Numbered from the stretch's first letter, positions 43,523-58,341 are shown. The stretch is DNA of 64,000 bases from Schistocephalus solidus (GCA_017591395.1 WEDG01003990.1:1-64000); one strand, 5' to 3'. Notes: generated by a model from the sequence alone, not told the origin. Numbers and translations are program-made.

Positions 43523-46500
43523 TATCTGTGCCAGAGTAAACAAATTGTCCGCATTTATGTTGGTTTGGTTGAACACAGACTTTGCAATCGCTCTGGCAAA
43601 CCCACGTGACGCTCCGTCAGATTATTGTTCAAGCTTGTGGTTGTGTACGAGGCCACATCTAATTCAAGAGGCCGAGCGTATCAACTTCCTGTTTGCTGAC
43701 TGGGAAGACTATGCGACAGTATCACTCCTGCTCGTTTTTTGTTTACCAGCGGAATATGAACTCCAGTACTGTAGGTTTAGAAATACTTGACCAGGCTCTT
43801 GGTAGAAGGGAGTAGCAGTGTCAAAACGGTGGCTCGTTTTGACATTCATTTGACGATATCCACTAATCGAGGTGTCTTTAGTGAGCACCTTACGGTAGTC
43901 AAGTAAATAGGAATTTATAATTCAGAAATTCGTCTGATGCGGCCTCATATTACATACAGCAAAATTAAGACCATCCACTTTTAAAAGCATACGTGAGCAT
44001 GTCTGCGCTAAACGGTGTGGAAGAGGGTGGTATATAGCCTATCGGGCAGCATATTTTTAAACCTCCCTCTCACCCTCAGACGAATTTTGTCAGTTTTAAT
44101 GCAACCTTCGGCAATTCCTCTGACAGCACGAGGCTGTGGACTGCCTTTTATCCTTAGCATACTGTGCAGAAAGTAAAATACCACATAATTACAAGGAACA
44201 TGCTCAAGAAGATGAAAGGTAACCAGCCCAAATGTTCGGGAAAAATGAATGAGAGATACCCCAAAAGTGAAAACAGTCATAAGTATCGGAAGCAAAACTC
44301 GTAAAAAGTAAATTAGCATAGTTGAATATCCTGTCAACTACGAAAGACTGTTGAATGCGGGTTGCACTAGTGGTGATAGCTACCAGTGAAACGTTTCAAT
44401 ATCATCCAATTCGCATTGTAAGTAGTACGCATTGTAAATAGTAGCCCTCGTTTTCACAACGCAACTATCTCCAGCAGGTTAGGTACAAGTAGCTTGTCGA
44501 AACCACATTTTTACAGATATTTTTTTAGAGAAAAGCACATGCACCATACTTATACCTGAATGATCACTAAACTTGCCGAAAACGGTGACAGGTAGTATCA
44601 AATATTTTGCTATATTACTGCTTCCAAATCTAAATGTAGAGGAAGTGTTTATGGAAACTAAAGGGACTTTGCCAGTCATGCGTATTTTAAATATTGGCAT
44701 TCAAAACGTACTGCAAGTTTCCAGAATTCAGGAATCTCTCGCTTTGCAACTAAAGAAATTACTGCATACTTGTGAAAAGGAAGACACAGAATAATGTAAA
44801 ATTGCATACTATTTTTAGAATAAATAAAATTACTAGCATATAGAAGTATTCATGACAGATGGAAAATATCCGTGCTTTAAATAATCACTTTTTAAAGGAT
44901 TGTCTTTTGCGATAGAAATTTCGTGTATAAAAATACAAATCCGTGCATTTAAATAATGGTTGACCAATTTTCCACCTGAAAACACTTTAGGGATTAAGGC
45001 GAGATTTAACAACTTCCTGTGTTCCGTTAAATTATCTTGCATGATCAGGAAACTTATTCGGCCGAAAAGTTTATTGCATGATTTTTCGAGCTTAAAAAGG
45101 CATAAAAATTGACTAAGAATTTCCAACTGCACCATTTTTTACGTTTCCTACAATGGTTATTAAATTCTTTAACCAAGCAACATGAAATAACTTTATTGTG
45201 CCAATTTACTTTGTTGATTTCCGGTTTTCATGTCTGCCGGCCTGTTTTATTAGATTTTGAATTTGAAGTAGTAGATACCTACCTATGTTAACAATTAAGA
45301 AGCAAATTTCTTTAATAGCCAAAGAGATTAACATCCATATAAATTGAGAGAAGGATACAATTATAACCATGAAAGAGCAACAAGTGCTTAGCTGGAAAAA
45401 CGTTTTATGATCAGATTCAGATTCCTCTTTTTGCTTTGTGTGCAAATTTAGGTATTTCAGAGTTCACAAAAATAACCCTAAAAGATACCCTTGTGCTTGT
45501 TGCCTCTTACTGGCCTGCAATCTCGCGCTTACTTACCATCTAATAAAAGTTCTTCAACGAAACAAAGATTTCCAAGGTATGTTTTAGACAACTATCGTCT
45601 AAAAAGAGGATGTCTCATGCTGAGGCCAACTTTATTAATTGGACACACGTGATTCCACTATGCATCCTTGCAATCAGAAGAGACAGCCAAATGCACCATG
45701 AGCTGTAGCGACTATTCAGAAAATTTTTAAGACCATAAACTTTGTCTAGGAGTATGAACTTTTCAAATCGTAGGGTTTTTAAGACCTGTTAATGTAACTA
45801 AACCTCCCAACTGGTAAAAAACCTTTAAGCTGGAAATTTTGGCAAACTGTAACTGATCTCCAACAATACTTGAGGGTTTTCGTCAGAAAGTAATTTGATC
45901 ACAGGCTTTCAATCCATACATACGCTTAAGAATTTCCTAAGAATGAAACATTACTTCGTGAGCATAATCTTTTCTCAACCAGTCTATCGATAAATATTTT
46001 ACATTTTGCCTCCGAGAAACTATAAGTTGATGTTTAGTAAACAAAATGTGACACGTTAAAACAACGAGTGGCCATGTATCTACAAATGCATCTGTATCAA
46101 CTCTTATCAGTTACAGAATGACCATAGTAATTTAAATCTATAAAACATCAATGATAAAATTAGGAAAAGCCAAAAAAATGTACAATAGCATTTTCGTCGA
46201 AGGGAAAAATGTGGCTTCCATCTTCTCACTGCCCAGAATGTCTGTACTTAAACATCTTAATATGTCCTCTGCCAATTGTGTACTAACCGCACATCTCATG
46301 GCGATGCATGAAATTCATAAATTCAATCCATTTATTCGATTGTCCAGGCCATTTTTCCTCCGAATCAGCTTAAAATCCACAGTATGAGCATCAGGCTTAC
46401 TCTCACCATGTGTATTCTGCATATCTGGGTGATTTTAAATGTTTGTCACAGTTGCAAAAAGATTTCCGCGGCAAGGGCAAAAACATTGCGCTCTTTATCG

Positions 46501-46805
46501 TAAATTCGTGGCCCCATTGATAGTGTTTGGTTGTACTGAGTCCGTAAACGTTTGCAGCAGTGTCGAATCCCTTCAAGGCCGTTCAAATTTAGGAAATTGG
46601 CAAGTCAAGTAAACATCATTTAGATCTGCCAAATATCACATTTTAGAACGTGGATCTGGTAGTCAGCTGGTAGATCTAATACTTCGACAAACCGGCCCAC
46701 ATGTTCAGTCTATTGTTTTGGAATTGGCGAATAGCATATCCTGCAGTATGTTTGACAGTAACCCAGCCACAATTTACCCGACATACATATGTCCAATACG
46801 GTCCC
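43523..46805. other. AT-rich spacer
   Basis: Short open frames only, none with a motif or splice context I trust. Confidence 0.4.
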
Positions 46806-46874
46806 GTTGCTTAGCTGGGTAGAATGTTAGAGTACTGAAACCCTATCGTTTCTGCCGCGAACTCGGGTGTGGCT
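46806..46874 (+). repeat. Possible tRNA-derived SINE relic
   Basis: TTAGCTGGGTAGAATG resembles an A box, and a GCGAACTCGGGTGTGGC end resembles the T-arm/3' side of the tRNA-derived repeat. The B box itself is not intact. Weak. Confidence 0.25.
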
Positions 46875-49800
46875 AAGAACCCACTGCTTTCACAGTTGGT
46901 AAGTCGGTGACAATGTGTTGCACCTCATGCAATTCCGTATGAAGGAATAACATGTGCTAGGAAATCATCTCAGAGAAGTTAAGAAGCAGTCAGAATATTT
47001 GGTAAGATCCTACAAAGGAAGGTTGCGCTGATGCAGTCTAAAATATTTGCTGCGAAACGGCGTTTAAGAAAAATTACTGACTGTGAAAACTGCAAACTGG
47101 AGCCGAACACATGGCTTCGGAGACCAATGATTCAGACTAGAGTTGCAGCATACACCTTCAAACTGTCTAACCCTCCTCTCTTTCATGATCTGCTCTGATC
47201 CAAGGAAAAGTGGCTGTACTAATAACACTGAACCTAAATCCGGAGGACTGTCAGAAATGACATAAAAAACTCAAAAAATATTTTTTTCAGTCAACACCCA
47301 CCATGCCAATTTTATTTCCCTAAGGGATGAACAAAAGTTATTTTTGTGTGTACATATATCAGTATTGACACTGTGTCCTTCCTGAGTTGATTGTCTAAAA
47401 AGATGACATTAATTTAGAGACAAAATTTCCTCCTTGTACCTTTAATTGTTGACAGATAACATAAGCTTTCGCGTGTCCCTATGGTTTTCAAAATGTCCCA
47501 AAAATTATTGAAATAAAACGCACAGCAATTCGTTACCTTTATTTCCAGAGTGAAACCCACGCATATAGTTGGTAAAATGGGTCTGTATAAGGCAGCGGTT
47601 TACTGTGTAGGCTTTGAATCAGGAGTAAATTACACTATTATCTGCGTTACAAGCACATTTAAGTAGCAAAGTATTCACGACTTATGACTTATCTTTAACT
47701 TTTCCATGCAAGCCTACTACTGATTTCCAAACAAAAACGCCCAGTTTTTCCTCAGAAACTGAACAAAACGGTTTTTTCGCATGTAATTATTGCAGAAACC
47801 GAGATTGACCTTAATGTCAGCATCCAAAGCAAGAATGCGTTTTAGTCGGAAAGCAATTTTCAATTTAAACTCCTCAAGGCATTTGGTAAAACATCTATGC
47901 GCCCCAAAACACTTATAACAATTTTGCCCTTGATAAAATAATAAAACATGCCGTCCCTGAATTTTTGTTTTTCAACCAAAGAAAATGATTATGAATTATC
48001 GCATTGCTTTTTGAATCAAGAAAAGTTAAACATTGAAAACCAGTTATGATCAACGCCACTGAATATGCAAGACAAAATAAGATTTACCCCGAAAATACAT
48101 CCACTCGGAAAATAAATTAGGGGAAAAAATGCAATTATCCCATTGTCTCTAATGCTTTTATCGGCCGTTCCTATCTGATGCCGTGGATACCCGGAAGGTT
48201 TCGAATATCTGACACACTTTTCTGTCTAATGGGAACACCATAAGGCGCTGCAAAACTTCAATTTTTGAGGCAAAGCTGACAGTAGCGTTTGGTGCCCAAA
48301 AGCCTCATGGACCGTTTGTTTTATCAGTCAACTCAACTGTCACTTACTTCGACATTTGTGCTCATACAGAAAGAGCGCATTTGTTTTGTTACCTTATGCC
48401 TTCCCCCACCAATGTTCTTGTATCGACAGTGCTGGAAATAACCGGTGTTCCATTCAGAGTAGCCGAGCCCAACATTAATTTTCATCCTATATGTCGAGAT
48501 CTGATGAAATCTTTTAATAAACTGAGTTCAAAAAGCTCTGGCTTCAACTGTCTCATGCATTTCGCCAGATGAGTGCCGGTTGCAGGTTTAAAAGGTTGAT
48601 ATTTTTATTACCTGAAATTTTTAAGCATAGTACTTATCCGAATGGTCGTTAATAAACTAATGGTTGATAAAAAAATGATATTTGGCAAATTTTTATATGA
48701 AATCCTCCTGTGTAGTCACCCGAGGTTTAATTGCATACTGCCCTACTGGAAGATCAGGATGTTAGAATCACGGGCATCTGGTAAGGAAAGCAAGTTTTCG
48801 AGCCTCCTCGGTATAGCTTTTGGCTTATTTTCTCCGGTGGTGAACAGCATTTCGGAAAATGTAATTTAGGTGATTTTTTCATGCGACAGAGCTGCAGTTC
48901 ACAAATTAGAACCGAAGACATTTTGAACTTTGTGCCCTTTATGCTGAAGCTTAATTCTTAACGGCACCTGTGACACATGAAGCCAACCGACAAACGCGAA
49001 AGGTCGCATAGTTTGTGAAGTACGTGACTTCTTTGAACCAGTTAAAATTCAATTTTAGGATGTGCCAAGCAAAGTCCACTTTTATTTCAAATTCCCCCTG
49101 ACTTCCCTCAAGGAAGCAATAAACCATGACTGCTGAATGTCTATCTAGAGGGTTTTTTTAAAGTGCATTTGCCAGTTGCGAAGTTGACAGACCACCCTTT
49201 GAAACTTCTGATAAATTTTATTGCAAGCTTATAGTACCTGTTAAAGGAAGAATAAATCGATATCTCTACAATTTAAGTTTTAGGTTAAATATATTTCCGA
49301 TTTTTTGGTCATAAAACTGGCTACGCACTAGCATGTAGAGTGTAAGGGAAAAGTTCCGAACTGTTTGCCCTTGTTGTTGGGACGAATATGAGCCTACGAT
49401 CTTTTTATCCTGCCCGCTGCCACTTTGACCTGAGAACTATTGCCGACGGGGCGTTTGCCCATGGTGCAAAGTGCAAAATCTTGTTAGGAGGGATCAAGAA
49501 ACCCAGTTTTGTGTTTCCGATCATCTCTCTCAGTGGTCTGGGTGCGCCAGGATACTGACAGCAAACGAGTGACTAAAGCCATTCTACCCAAATCTCTATA
49601 TGATATTCTCCTGATTTTCAGCGCTTATCCAGATTAACTAGTAAAAGTGACTGCTACGAGAGACCATGAGGACGGGTTTTTCCTAGTTTATCTTCTCAGT
49701 AAATCCACTCTACCTCCCAGTGCTCATGTTTCCCCTCTTGTCAGGAAGTTTGGAAAAACATTTTCGAGTGCGGCTCATTATATACAGAAGCCACACATAC

Positions 49801-49929
49801 GGGTGCTGTGCGCTATCATGAAGAAAACCTGTCGCCTTCAAAGAAATATCATTTGTAGAGTTTTTCGCTGGATAGACTGAAATGGGGAAGCTCAGCCAAA
49901 GGTGTACTGTGTGGAGTAAGCCTCCGGTC
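46875..49929. other. AT-rich spacer
   Basis: No supported feature. Confidence 0.4.
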
Positions 49930-49985
49930 CCACACCTTCGGTCCCCAGCCTCGTCTCCGGTCTTCTTGACTCTGCCTTGACAATG
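49930..49985 (-). repeat. Fragment of dispersed repeat segment B
   Basis: On minus, CAGAGTCAAGAAGACCGGAG matches the segment near 26690-26710 exactly; the flanks diverge. Confidence 0.6.
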
Positions 49986-52317
49986 AAATAAGGCGGCTAA
50001 GAGAAGAGCGAGAGTGCGGTAGATGCTGTGTCAGTCTTCTATCACTTAAAAATAATTTTCGCATAAGTCACTGTCCCTGCACCACCCTTGTTTGGATAAC
50101 GAGGGTCGAACTGCTGGGATAAGTAATTTTTCTTTTTGCCTAAAAAAACAATGCTGGTGAGCGTATACATTGAACAGGATTGTGCAAATTTATCCTTTTC
50201 ATGTTCGTGCTTTTCGAAGTACCGTCGGCTGCTTGTAAGCCAGCTTCAACCCTGTCTTATAAATATGGGCTTTTTGGGGCACTCAACTAATTTAATGTAT
50301 AGTTGAATGCTCACATAATCCATATTATTGTCTTCTGCATACGCTAATCGATTCGCATTTTGTCAATACAGGTGTTTCTCTTCAAAACAAATAGAAAGCG
50401 TCTTTTCAGTTTATTTTAAAGAAAGTACTTAAAATGTGACCTCGAAGAACTAGAAACTTGTAATGTTTCTTAGTATAGGGTAAATTAGTGACCAATTAAT
50501 GACCAAAATAAAATTCATCTTATTAGGAATATATATGACGTCGCAATAACGCGAGGTTATGAAATAGATGGAGTGTATATGACTCCCGAAAATCTCGGCC
50601 GTAATCACAGAAGTCTGGAGAATTGTTGTTGAGCTGGATTGCGCAGAATTTGTGTAGATAAAAGTCAACATGCTAGTTGATAGGTACCAACTTTGGTTAC
50701 TGAATTGGTTACTGAATTGTCTAATCATCTCTGCTGATCGACAGTGTAACTACATTGAAACGAGCAACTAAACTGCAAAACATTTTCGAATTTCACACCA
50801 CAGGCTAAGTTGGTCAGTTCTTTTTAATTTGAAGAAGCCTTATGTAATTTTTGCGTGATCTTATTATCGGTAACTGCTGAATCCGGCATCTTATCTATCC
50901 GTTTCTGTGATGCAGTCAATGCCAAAACTGTCCCTTTTTACCGTTTTAGTGTTTTAGTAAGCGTTAAGAAGATCCTGTAAAATAGAACCCGCGTATGCAA
51001 CGAACCACAACCAGCCGGAGGTAAACTGAATGCTTACCAGCAAAGGGGTCCTCAACAACTACCATAATCGACGTCCATTCTTCTGTGTGTCTGTGTAAAC
51101 ATCTCCGAACTGCAATGCTTCTTTCCAAAATTTATCGGTTTTTTCTACCGCTAGGTGTCTTATCAAAAGCCTTCTAGTTACGACAATCTCACTTCACCTA
51201 CAAAAGCTTCGAGGAAATCACTGAGTGCAGTGTTGGATCAATTGCTGTAATTGAATTTATAGTAAACAGAAGACGAAGTAGAAATAGCAGACAAGTTTGT
51301 CTAAGGGACTAACTGATATCAGCCGATATTACCATTAGACAGCCAATAAGTTTTATATCTAAAAACATAATCACCGCCCACCCATGCACGACGGTTAAAT
51401 TGCAAGTCTCCAAGGACAAAGATTTAGAAGAAAATAATTTGAGTATTTGGTCGATCAATAATGGCAACTCTAAAATTCAGGTCTCAACAGTGAGAATGCG
51501 AAGGATGCGGAGGATAATAGGATTGAAACGAGCAAAAACTTAAATTGTTTCCTCAGCAATACACTTTTTGTCCATGGCCAGTCATCTTCCAAAGCTAGAT
51601 TACTACGCAAATGGTATTCCAATGACTTCAATACTCTCTAACGCTATCTGATAAAGGTTAGGAAGTACCAAGAGCTTGACACCTAATGAGGAAGAGTAGA
51701 TATTTTTCCAGGACCGACTTGCCCTGCTCACCTCGGACCAACTGCGAGTGATCGCAAGAAGCCCACCGAAAAGCCGAGACCCTTTCTCAGAAGACCTCAA
51801 ATGCAAAGACGAGAAAATCAAAATTTATTAGCACTCTGAAATCGTGGCACATTATCCGAGTCCATATTAAAAGGACAGAAACGCAACCGTTGAGCGGTCC
51901 TTGGTAGTGCTGATGTAGCTTCTTGTAGAAAGCGAGCAGAGTGTAATTTTAGCACAAAGCACCAAATGCATGTGCCTATCAAATAATTCGCGATCATCTT
52001 TTTAACTAGGTTAATTTTTTCGATAATTTATAGTTCTAGCTTCCTCGTGGGTCGTTAACTGAAATAGATTACAGCAACCTCACACATATGCATGTTTCCA
52101 GACCGCATCCGAAACCACCTTCTCAAATTGTGCCTGGTATTCATTGCCTTAGTGTGAGCTATTCTATTTCGATGCTGCAATTCGATTCAATGTCTGAGGA
52201 CTCAATATCTGTAAAGACAGGCCCTTTTATGAAAAACTGCTGTATACTTCGGGGAAGGCCAGGTCATGGGAGAGTGCTCATTCCTTTCTTATAACCACGC
52301 GCGCCCTCCATTAAAAA
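49986..52317. other. AT-rich spacer
   Basis: No supported feature. Confidence 0.4.
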
Positions 52318-52402
52318 GCCGTGGCACAGAAGGCTGTCAACTGACGAGCTAGCACAATCCTCGTTACAGGACTTAGAGTGAGGCTGCAATGGCTTTTCAT
52401 CT
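52318..52402 (-). repeat. Fragment of dispersed repeat segment A
   Basis: On minus, AAAGCCATTGCAGCCTCACT, CGTCAGTTGACAGCCTTC and GCCACGG match segment A of 26821-26940 with an internal deletion. Confidence 0.5.
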
Positions 52403-52450
52403 TAATTTGTTCTATCTGGCACTTCAAATCATTTGGGATCTGGACCAGCT

Positions 52451-52470
52451 TCCCTCTCTCTCTCTCTCCC
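52451..52470. repeat. (CT)n microsatellite
   Basis: A short CT tract. Confidence 0.9.
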
Positions 52471-53921
52471 TTTTGTTTCTGTGAAACTCTGGTGCATCCT
52501 CTGCCGTAGAGCACAGCCAGGCGAGAACTTTGGTTCAAGAGTATGAGAAAGCAGAGAGCGCTGTATAACGCAACTATAAACTCATTCACATGCTTGTCAA
52601 CACCCCTGAGCCCACATCGGCGGACTTTGTCGATAACGAGGATTTAGCCATCACATCTGCCGTTCCAAACAAGCGTGTTCGTTTTTTTAATTTCAAAGGT
52701 AATAGACACGATTTTTTAAAATAACCAAGCAACTTCTCTATGCAACTCCCGGCTGAACTGGACCAGGAAAATCATAGGCCAATTGCTATCCTGATTTTTC
52801 AACTTCAGTAAAATATCTTCTTTCAGCATTACTAAGTCTAGCTTTGAGAGAAGGGAGATATATTGAAAGGCCTGAGACAGCCATCTCCTCATTGATGATC
52901 CGTAGAGTCGACGGGAATCGATAGATAATCCAGAGGTTCTTCATCTCAACTGAAGTCTCGCGGGCTTTCGTTAAAGTTCCTGGCTATTTTATCAGTTTTC
53001 CTGCAAGATTCATCTGACTACTGAACAACTATACATATTTGCTTGACGAGGAAGCTACTCATGATGTTTCAGTGTCTTTTCGAGCCCGTCTCTTCAGGAT
53101 TGTTAGCATAATTCGTGCACCCCAGGGTGTAACTCAATGGTCATATTTAGGTGATTGGAAAGATTGATGAACTCATCAGACATTGCATCTTCAACAAATT
53201 TGACTTTGATAAAGCTTTAAAAATTTAGTAGAGGATGCGAATTTCGAATACATGGCATTTGTAAAATTAAAGAAGATGCAGATTAAAGCTTTGATATCGG
53301 GCGTAATTTTTATTTGGATTCTCAAACACGCGCGATGTTCAAATGCCTCTGGGGATAGGATACAATCTTGTTGATTAAATTAAGTAGTCAGTGCTTGCGT
53401 CTGCAGGAAAGGCCACTTGTTCAACCTTCTAGGCAACAGGGTAGGTACTGGGCCAGAATAAGATGAGCACTTAACGCGGGAAACCTTAACGAGAACATGG
53501 CGGACAGTCCACCAATGAAGAACTTCACGGAAATTTCCAGACTTTTTACTAGTAGCTGTAGCGCCGAAAAAATTCCTAATGCCACATTCCTGTCCTCTGC
53601 TCTGACGAGCTAGTCCAGCGTGACGTAACACTTATTGTTTCGTCTGTCATTTCGAATTACTACTAAAACACGATCCAATGCACTTCCATAAATCCGTACT
53701 AATGTCAACAAAAACTTTCTGCCATCTTTCCCTCTTTTAGATCAAGATTTAATTAGTTTTTGAAATTATTGTTATATTTCACTTGAAATAATGGCGTGCG
53801 CATTTGCTTTAGATGATTAAGTGTGTAGATTAGTTTCTAATCACGCGTATTTATCTTGTTCTTTGTTCGTCAAATGCATTTTTATTGCAAAATTCTTCTT
53901 ACGTCAAAATGCCTGTCTTAA

Positions 53922-53948
53922 TGAGAGAGAGAGAGAGAGAGGGAGAGA
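53922..53948. repeat. (GA)n microsatellite
   Basis: About 13 GA units with one interruption. Confidence 0.9.
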
Positions 53949-54938
53949 ACTACGCTTTATTTTGAAAGTAAAATTCTAAAACTTTCAGCAACATTTCCCT
54001 CCATTTACCGTGAGTAAGGTTGGGCATACAAAACACACAACACCGAAACATCAAAAACAAATGGCCGAAGAATGTATTTATTGACATCATGATGAATCGT
54101 GCTTGAAATGCATCTCAAAATATCCTTCAAATTGAACTTCCTTCAAAACGGTGCCAGCGTCGGGTTGCTGATAAGTAAATGCTTGTTGTTCGAATAAAAT
54201 ATAACAGGATTCACATGCTAATGGAGAGCAGAAAAGATGGTGGCTCAATTTCAACAGCCCACCATGTTTTAGTGATTTATCTCGGAATACTATCCCACTT
54301 TGAACGTATTAGTGTAAAATTCTGTGGAATTGTTTACGCCAACCAGACCAATTTTTCAGAATTTATTTTTATGGTTTAAGAGCCCAGACAAAACAAATGT
54401 CATTGATTTGGGAAAAACTGTTATATTTTGCGCTTTTTGTATGCCAGCGGGAGACAAACTTGTCCTAAACAGAGTACTATCATTGTATACCATCCCCGCA
54501 ATCTACGACTACTATTTCGAGCCATTTCCGTTTGAAGGCAAAAATGCAATCTTTTTGTTGCGGATGCAAATAAAGTACCGTTAAGCATATCCAATTGGGA
54601 ACTATGAATGGCTAAGTCATGGAAATGTAGTATGCTCCGAGGTAAGTAAAGTACTCAAAGGAGCTCCCAGGTTTAATTTAAAAAGAGCTGGTCAGCTTTT
54701 GAAATTAAGCAACAGCATAAATGTTCACAGCCCCTTGAGCTAAGAAAGTTTAAGTAAATTACTGGATAATACGCAAAAGGAATTAATTCAATTCCGATGG
54801 TTGCATATACTTATTATTGCAGCCTTGTGCCAAAGTGTGTGATCACAAAGCTGGATAAATTTAGTTTTTAACAAATAAATATCCTTCTCTTTCTCTTCTA
54901 TTTTTTCGAAGATCATGCATTTCCTTCCATTTATAGGC

Positions 54939-54941
<3 letters not shown>

Positions 54942-54974
<33 letters not shown>
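54942..54974. repeat. (TA)n microsatellite
   Basis: About 16 TA dinucleotides. Confidence 0.95.
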
Positions 54975-54976
<2 letters not shown>

Positions 54977-55169
54977 TACTCAAATGTATAAAAAGCGTTC
55001 TATATTAGGTTGGTAACGTAAATGACAAACATTGTATTAGTCCATAAGTGAAATGAAGGGGTTATCAATTTTTAGTTCTGTTTAATACCTTGAATAAATT
55101 GCACCCCATAACTATGATATATTTGTCATCCTATCCTGCGGAGTATTCAAATATATGTGGGCATTGTCA

Positions 55170-55335
55170 AAGCTTATCTTCGCAAACTCTTCTCCTATGG
55201 TTGGGAGGTGAAGAATGACTGCCACTGCCGCCCGAGCCGATCTGCATTTTCTCATTCACTTGCTCCCGTGGAACGGGATATAATGGTCGTAAACTAGATA
55301 TCTGAAAAACAGGACAGACGAATGCATACCCGTTC
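55170..55335 (+). mobile_element. Short Penelope GIY-YIG relic
   Basis: DLHFLIHLLPWNGI and the next frame CGTGYNGRKLDI recall IYSFTCSCGADYIGR with the preceding GGGEDKLP-like segment. It is a small, heavily decayed piece of the 21-23 kb family. Confidence 0.4.
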
Positions 55336-56954
55336 GATTAGGCATAGGTGAAAAGAGATCGATTTCCAGTTCCAATCTCGTATATATATATTCGGTCCGC
55401 ATAACCGAATTTGCGTCATATGTTTTTTCAGGTTCTCTCCCTGGCACCAACAAACTGTACTTAATGCGTAGGCTAATGGTTCCTACAAAAAACTCGAGGC
55501 CATGGCTATGCGGCTACCGGATTCAGCGTCTTGTCAGAATACTGTGGCTTCCGTGGCCGACGCCACACGCCGCCCCTCCCTCCTAGTGACAGTCATGCCC
55601 ACCCTGTCTGTTGAAATGCAGACATCTCACACCATCCCCCAATCCAAACGACCCGACTTCCTTTTGCGGTCGGCATTGGACAAGAAGTGTGACTAACCCC
55701 CTAATACACCTAAAAACCCTGTTCCCGGTATCAAAAATTGATGCCAATTAACCTCCCAATCGGAATGTTGAAAAGGCCCAGTGAAAAATAGACTGACTTA
55801 TTGAACCTAATTTATATGGACGTGGTTCTGCTTGTTCACCCAAGGAAGGGGAGATTAGGCTGTTCACTGAAATCAAGCACGGTCAGAATGAGCAAAAACA
55901 ACGTTCCATGGGCAGGCGGAGGACGTGGTCATTAAGTCACCGGTGAACAGTCATTTTCAGTAATGACGACCGTTGGCACGCCTACGTAACAGGGTGAAAA
56001 CACACCGTTCAAGACTACTGTTCAACGCGCTATCCGCGAATGGATGTGATGAACTCAAAACGAAGGTGGTGGAACGTTTAGTCGTCCGAGGTTATGCATA
56101 AGAGTCTCAGGCTGTCTGAATCTAATTGGAAATCACCAGTTTTATTCTGGCGTTCTCAACTAGAGTGGTGGAAAGGCCACGATACTCTTTAGCTACAATA
56201 TTTTCCCTATAGCTACTCCATGTCTGGGAAGTCCACTGTGTGTCCTCCATTATGAATCTGTAAGGCAATCGACCTGGGAACATTGTTATCAGTGTGTTCA
56301 AGGAGCGTATTTTGCTGTCTTGAAACCTATAATTGAAAAAGCTACAAGCTTCCTTGACGTTGCACGCAATTCAACCCAAACAGCTGCTCATGTGGATTTC
56401 ATTCTTCTCAGACAGTAATGAGATGTAACCCTTGGAGCCATATATTGTTAGAAGATCTCTGTCTGAGGTCCTGCGGAGCACTCCTCTGTAATGCGCCACT
56501 CAGGTTTGGAACGTATGAAGTGGAGGATGACGCTGTCCAGCTTTATTCCTTAGGTGGATGGTGGTTCCTCTTTGTGGAAAAATCTTGTTGAGTTGCCAAT
56601 CCCTTGACTTTTGGCAGGACACTTGAGGGCTAATCGTTTTGCCCGCTGATAGGACCATTGCATTCTTCCTGTTTAGCAAGTGATGGAAGCTTTATTATGA
56701 GTACCACCAACTACTTACTGGCTTGCAGTGAAAGGTACTAAATAGATCTCTTTGTTTTGAAACTTTGATTAAGCAATTCAAGGAAGGAGACTCACTATTA
56801 ACCATTTATTTTTAGAATATTTAGTAGTATTCTGCGTGGAGTTGGGCTGGTCTAGGAATTATCGCACGCAATATGTTTTGAGCATGGCCAAAACATTTTA
56901 TCGGCGCATCTCTCTCAGATCCTAGACTGTGTGGGAAAATTTTACTAGACTCAC
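55336..56954. other. Spacer, including a GC-rich patch 55490-55700
   Basis: The 64-codon plus frame 55502-55696 has no motif or splice sites I trust. Sequence 55850-56080 is fairly GC-rich but unrecognised. Confidence 0.35.
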
Positions 56955-57197
56955 ATTTTGAATTCCTCTGTGAACCTGTTTTAGGTCGGACAGTGAAAAG
57001 ATAGTAGGGAGAACTATTGGTGTGCCTGTTGTGACCTCTAAGAGCTCGGTGGGTAACGATTCAAAATATAAGCACATAAACTCGCGGGTACGGTCATGCA
57101 AAAACAAAACACTTGGCACACGTCTGAACGGAATAGAACCCATCATATCGGCGCTTACCCAATAAACAAATACCATGAGTGTCTGGAAGCTATGCAC
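56955..57197 (-). CDS. Possible exon of unknown protein
   Basis: On minus an open stretch encodes FRRVPSVLFLHDRTREFMCL and FESLPTELLEVTTGTPIVLP, followed by a good donor AAT|GTGAGT in phase 0. The acceptor is unclear (candidates near 57188 or 57152). The amino-acid composition is protein-like, but no family is recognised. Confidence 0.3.
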
Positions 57198-58341
57198 ATC
57201 GATTTAGATACCAGATGGAAAACTTCTCAAAAACAGATTGAGGTAGGTGCAGGAAACACCGGTAGATAACGCGAATCAATGCAGACCTTGACCAATTCCA
57301 TAATCGTTTGAGATAGGATTAAATAGTTAATATTCTTCATACGCCGCCCATACAAGCTGGGTTCCTAGTCATGAAAATTTACTTAATAAACGCAATTTTA
57401 TTCCCAAGGAACTGAGCATCTTTCTAATTAATTTCTTGGATGCATTTTGTTCCAATACATACACATGTATATGGCATTTTCCCCTTCAGTTTGATTTCTC
57501 AACCAAAAATTGTTTAAACACATGGTAAGTTACGTTTGCTCATTTCATATGGCCTATAGTTCTCTTGGGAGATGAGGTTCAGTTGATGGCAGTATGATCG
57601 CATTTTAACGTTTAGCACTGCGTGGATTTCTCGGGAAACCACATGTGTGCTGATCAAGCCATGTTTTTAATATAGTGAAGCGTGGAAATTCCCACATAAT
57701 AATAGCAGCCCAGAAACCTCTCGAAGTTTATAATGCCTTCGAAATCATGCATATTTTGCACCTAACTTTATACTTTCAGCATACATTCGTTTTGGGACCA
57801 TCATAGCCAAAGAATGGTATAATTTTATGTAACACTGCGAATAATTAACATCGCGTCAGCTCGAATTTTAAATGTGGTTTATTTAACCTAAGTAGGGAAA
57901 TTTTAAGTTAATTTATGCAGGCAACTCTCCATGGAGTTAGAATTTTTCCTTCAAGCAGTTTAAACCGTTTTAATACACCTGTACCACTCTCGTCGACGAT
58001 TTGCGACCTTTCATACAGCTTTCCTGATTTGACATTGTTAAATGTGAAGACGAGCATTAACCACCGGGTCTTCGTAGGACGCAACCCAATTGCTTAATTT
58101 TCCGCAGCGACTAAGTGCCAAGTTATATGTTAAATTTGTAAATTGTGATCTCCTGAGTCACGTCCTTTTGATTATACCCGCATCATTGTTTAATGAACTT
58201 TCTTTCCCAACCATCAGGTGCATTTAAATGAACACTTAGCTTTAAGTTCTGTACTCATATTATTTGGTGACCTTTCTCAACCAATTATTTGCTGTTCTTC
58301 TCTTTCTATAATTTTGCTCTCTACAATCTCACGCTTTTTAG
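57198..58341. other. Spacer or intron
   Basis: AT-rich. A frame at 57915-58097 starts after a TTTATGCAG acceptor-like site but has no clear donor. Confidence 0.35.

Larger units (their letters stand above)
52471..55169. other. AT-rich spacer with microsatellites
   Basis: Includes (GA)n at 53922-53948 and (TA)n at 54942-54974. No exon is supported. Confidence 0.4.

Noticed and set aside
44008..44337. 109-codon minus-strand hydrophobic ORF
   Set aside because: Leucine/phenylalanine-rich from AT-rich sequence; no family motif or splice sites.
48502..48520. CTGATGA as another hammerhead
   Set aside because: No GAAA and no stem II at a suitable distance.
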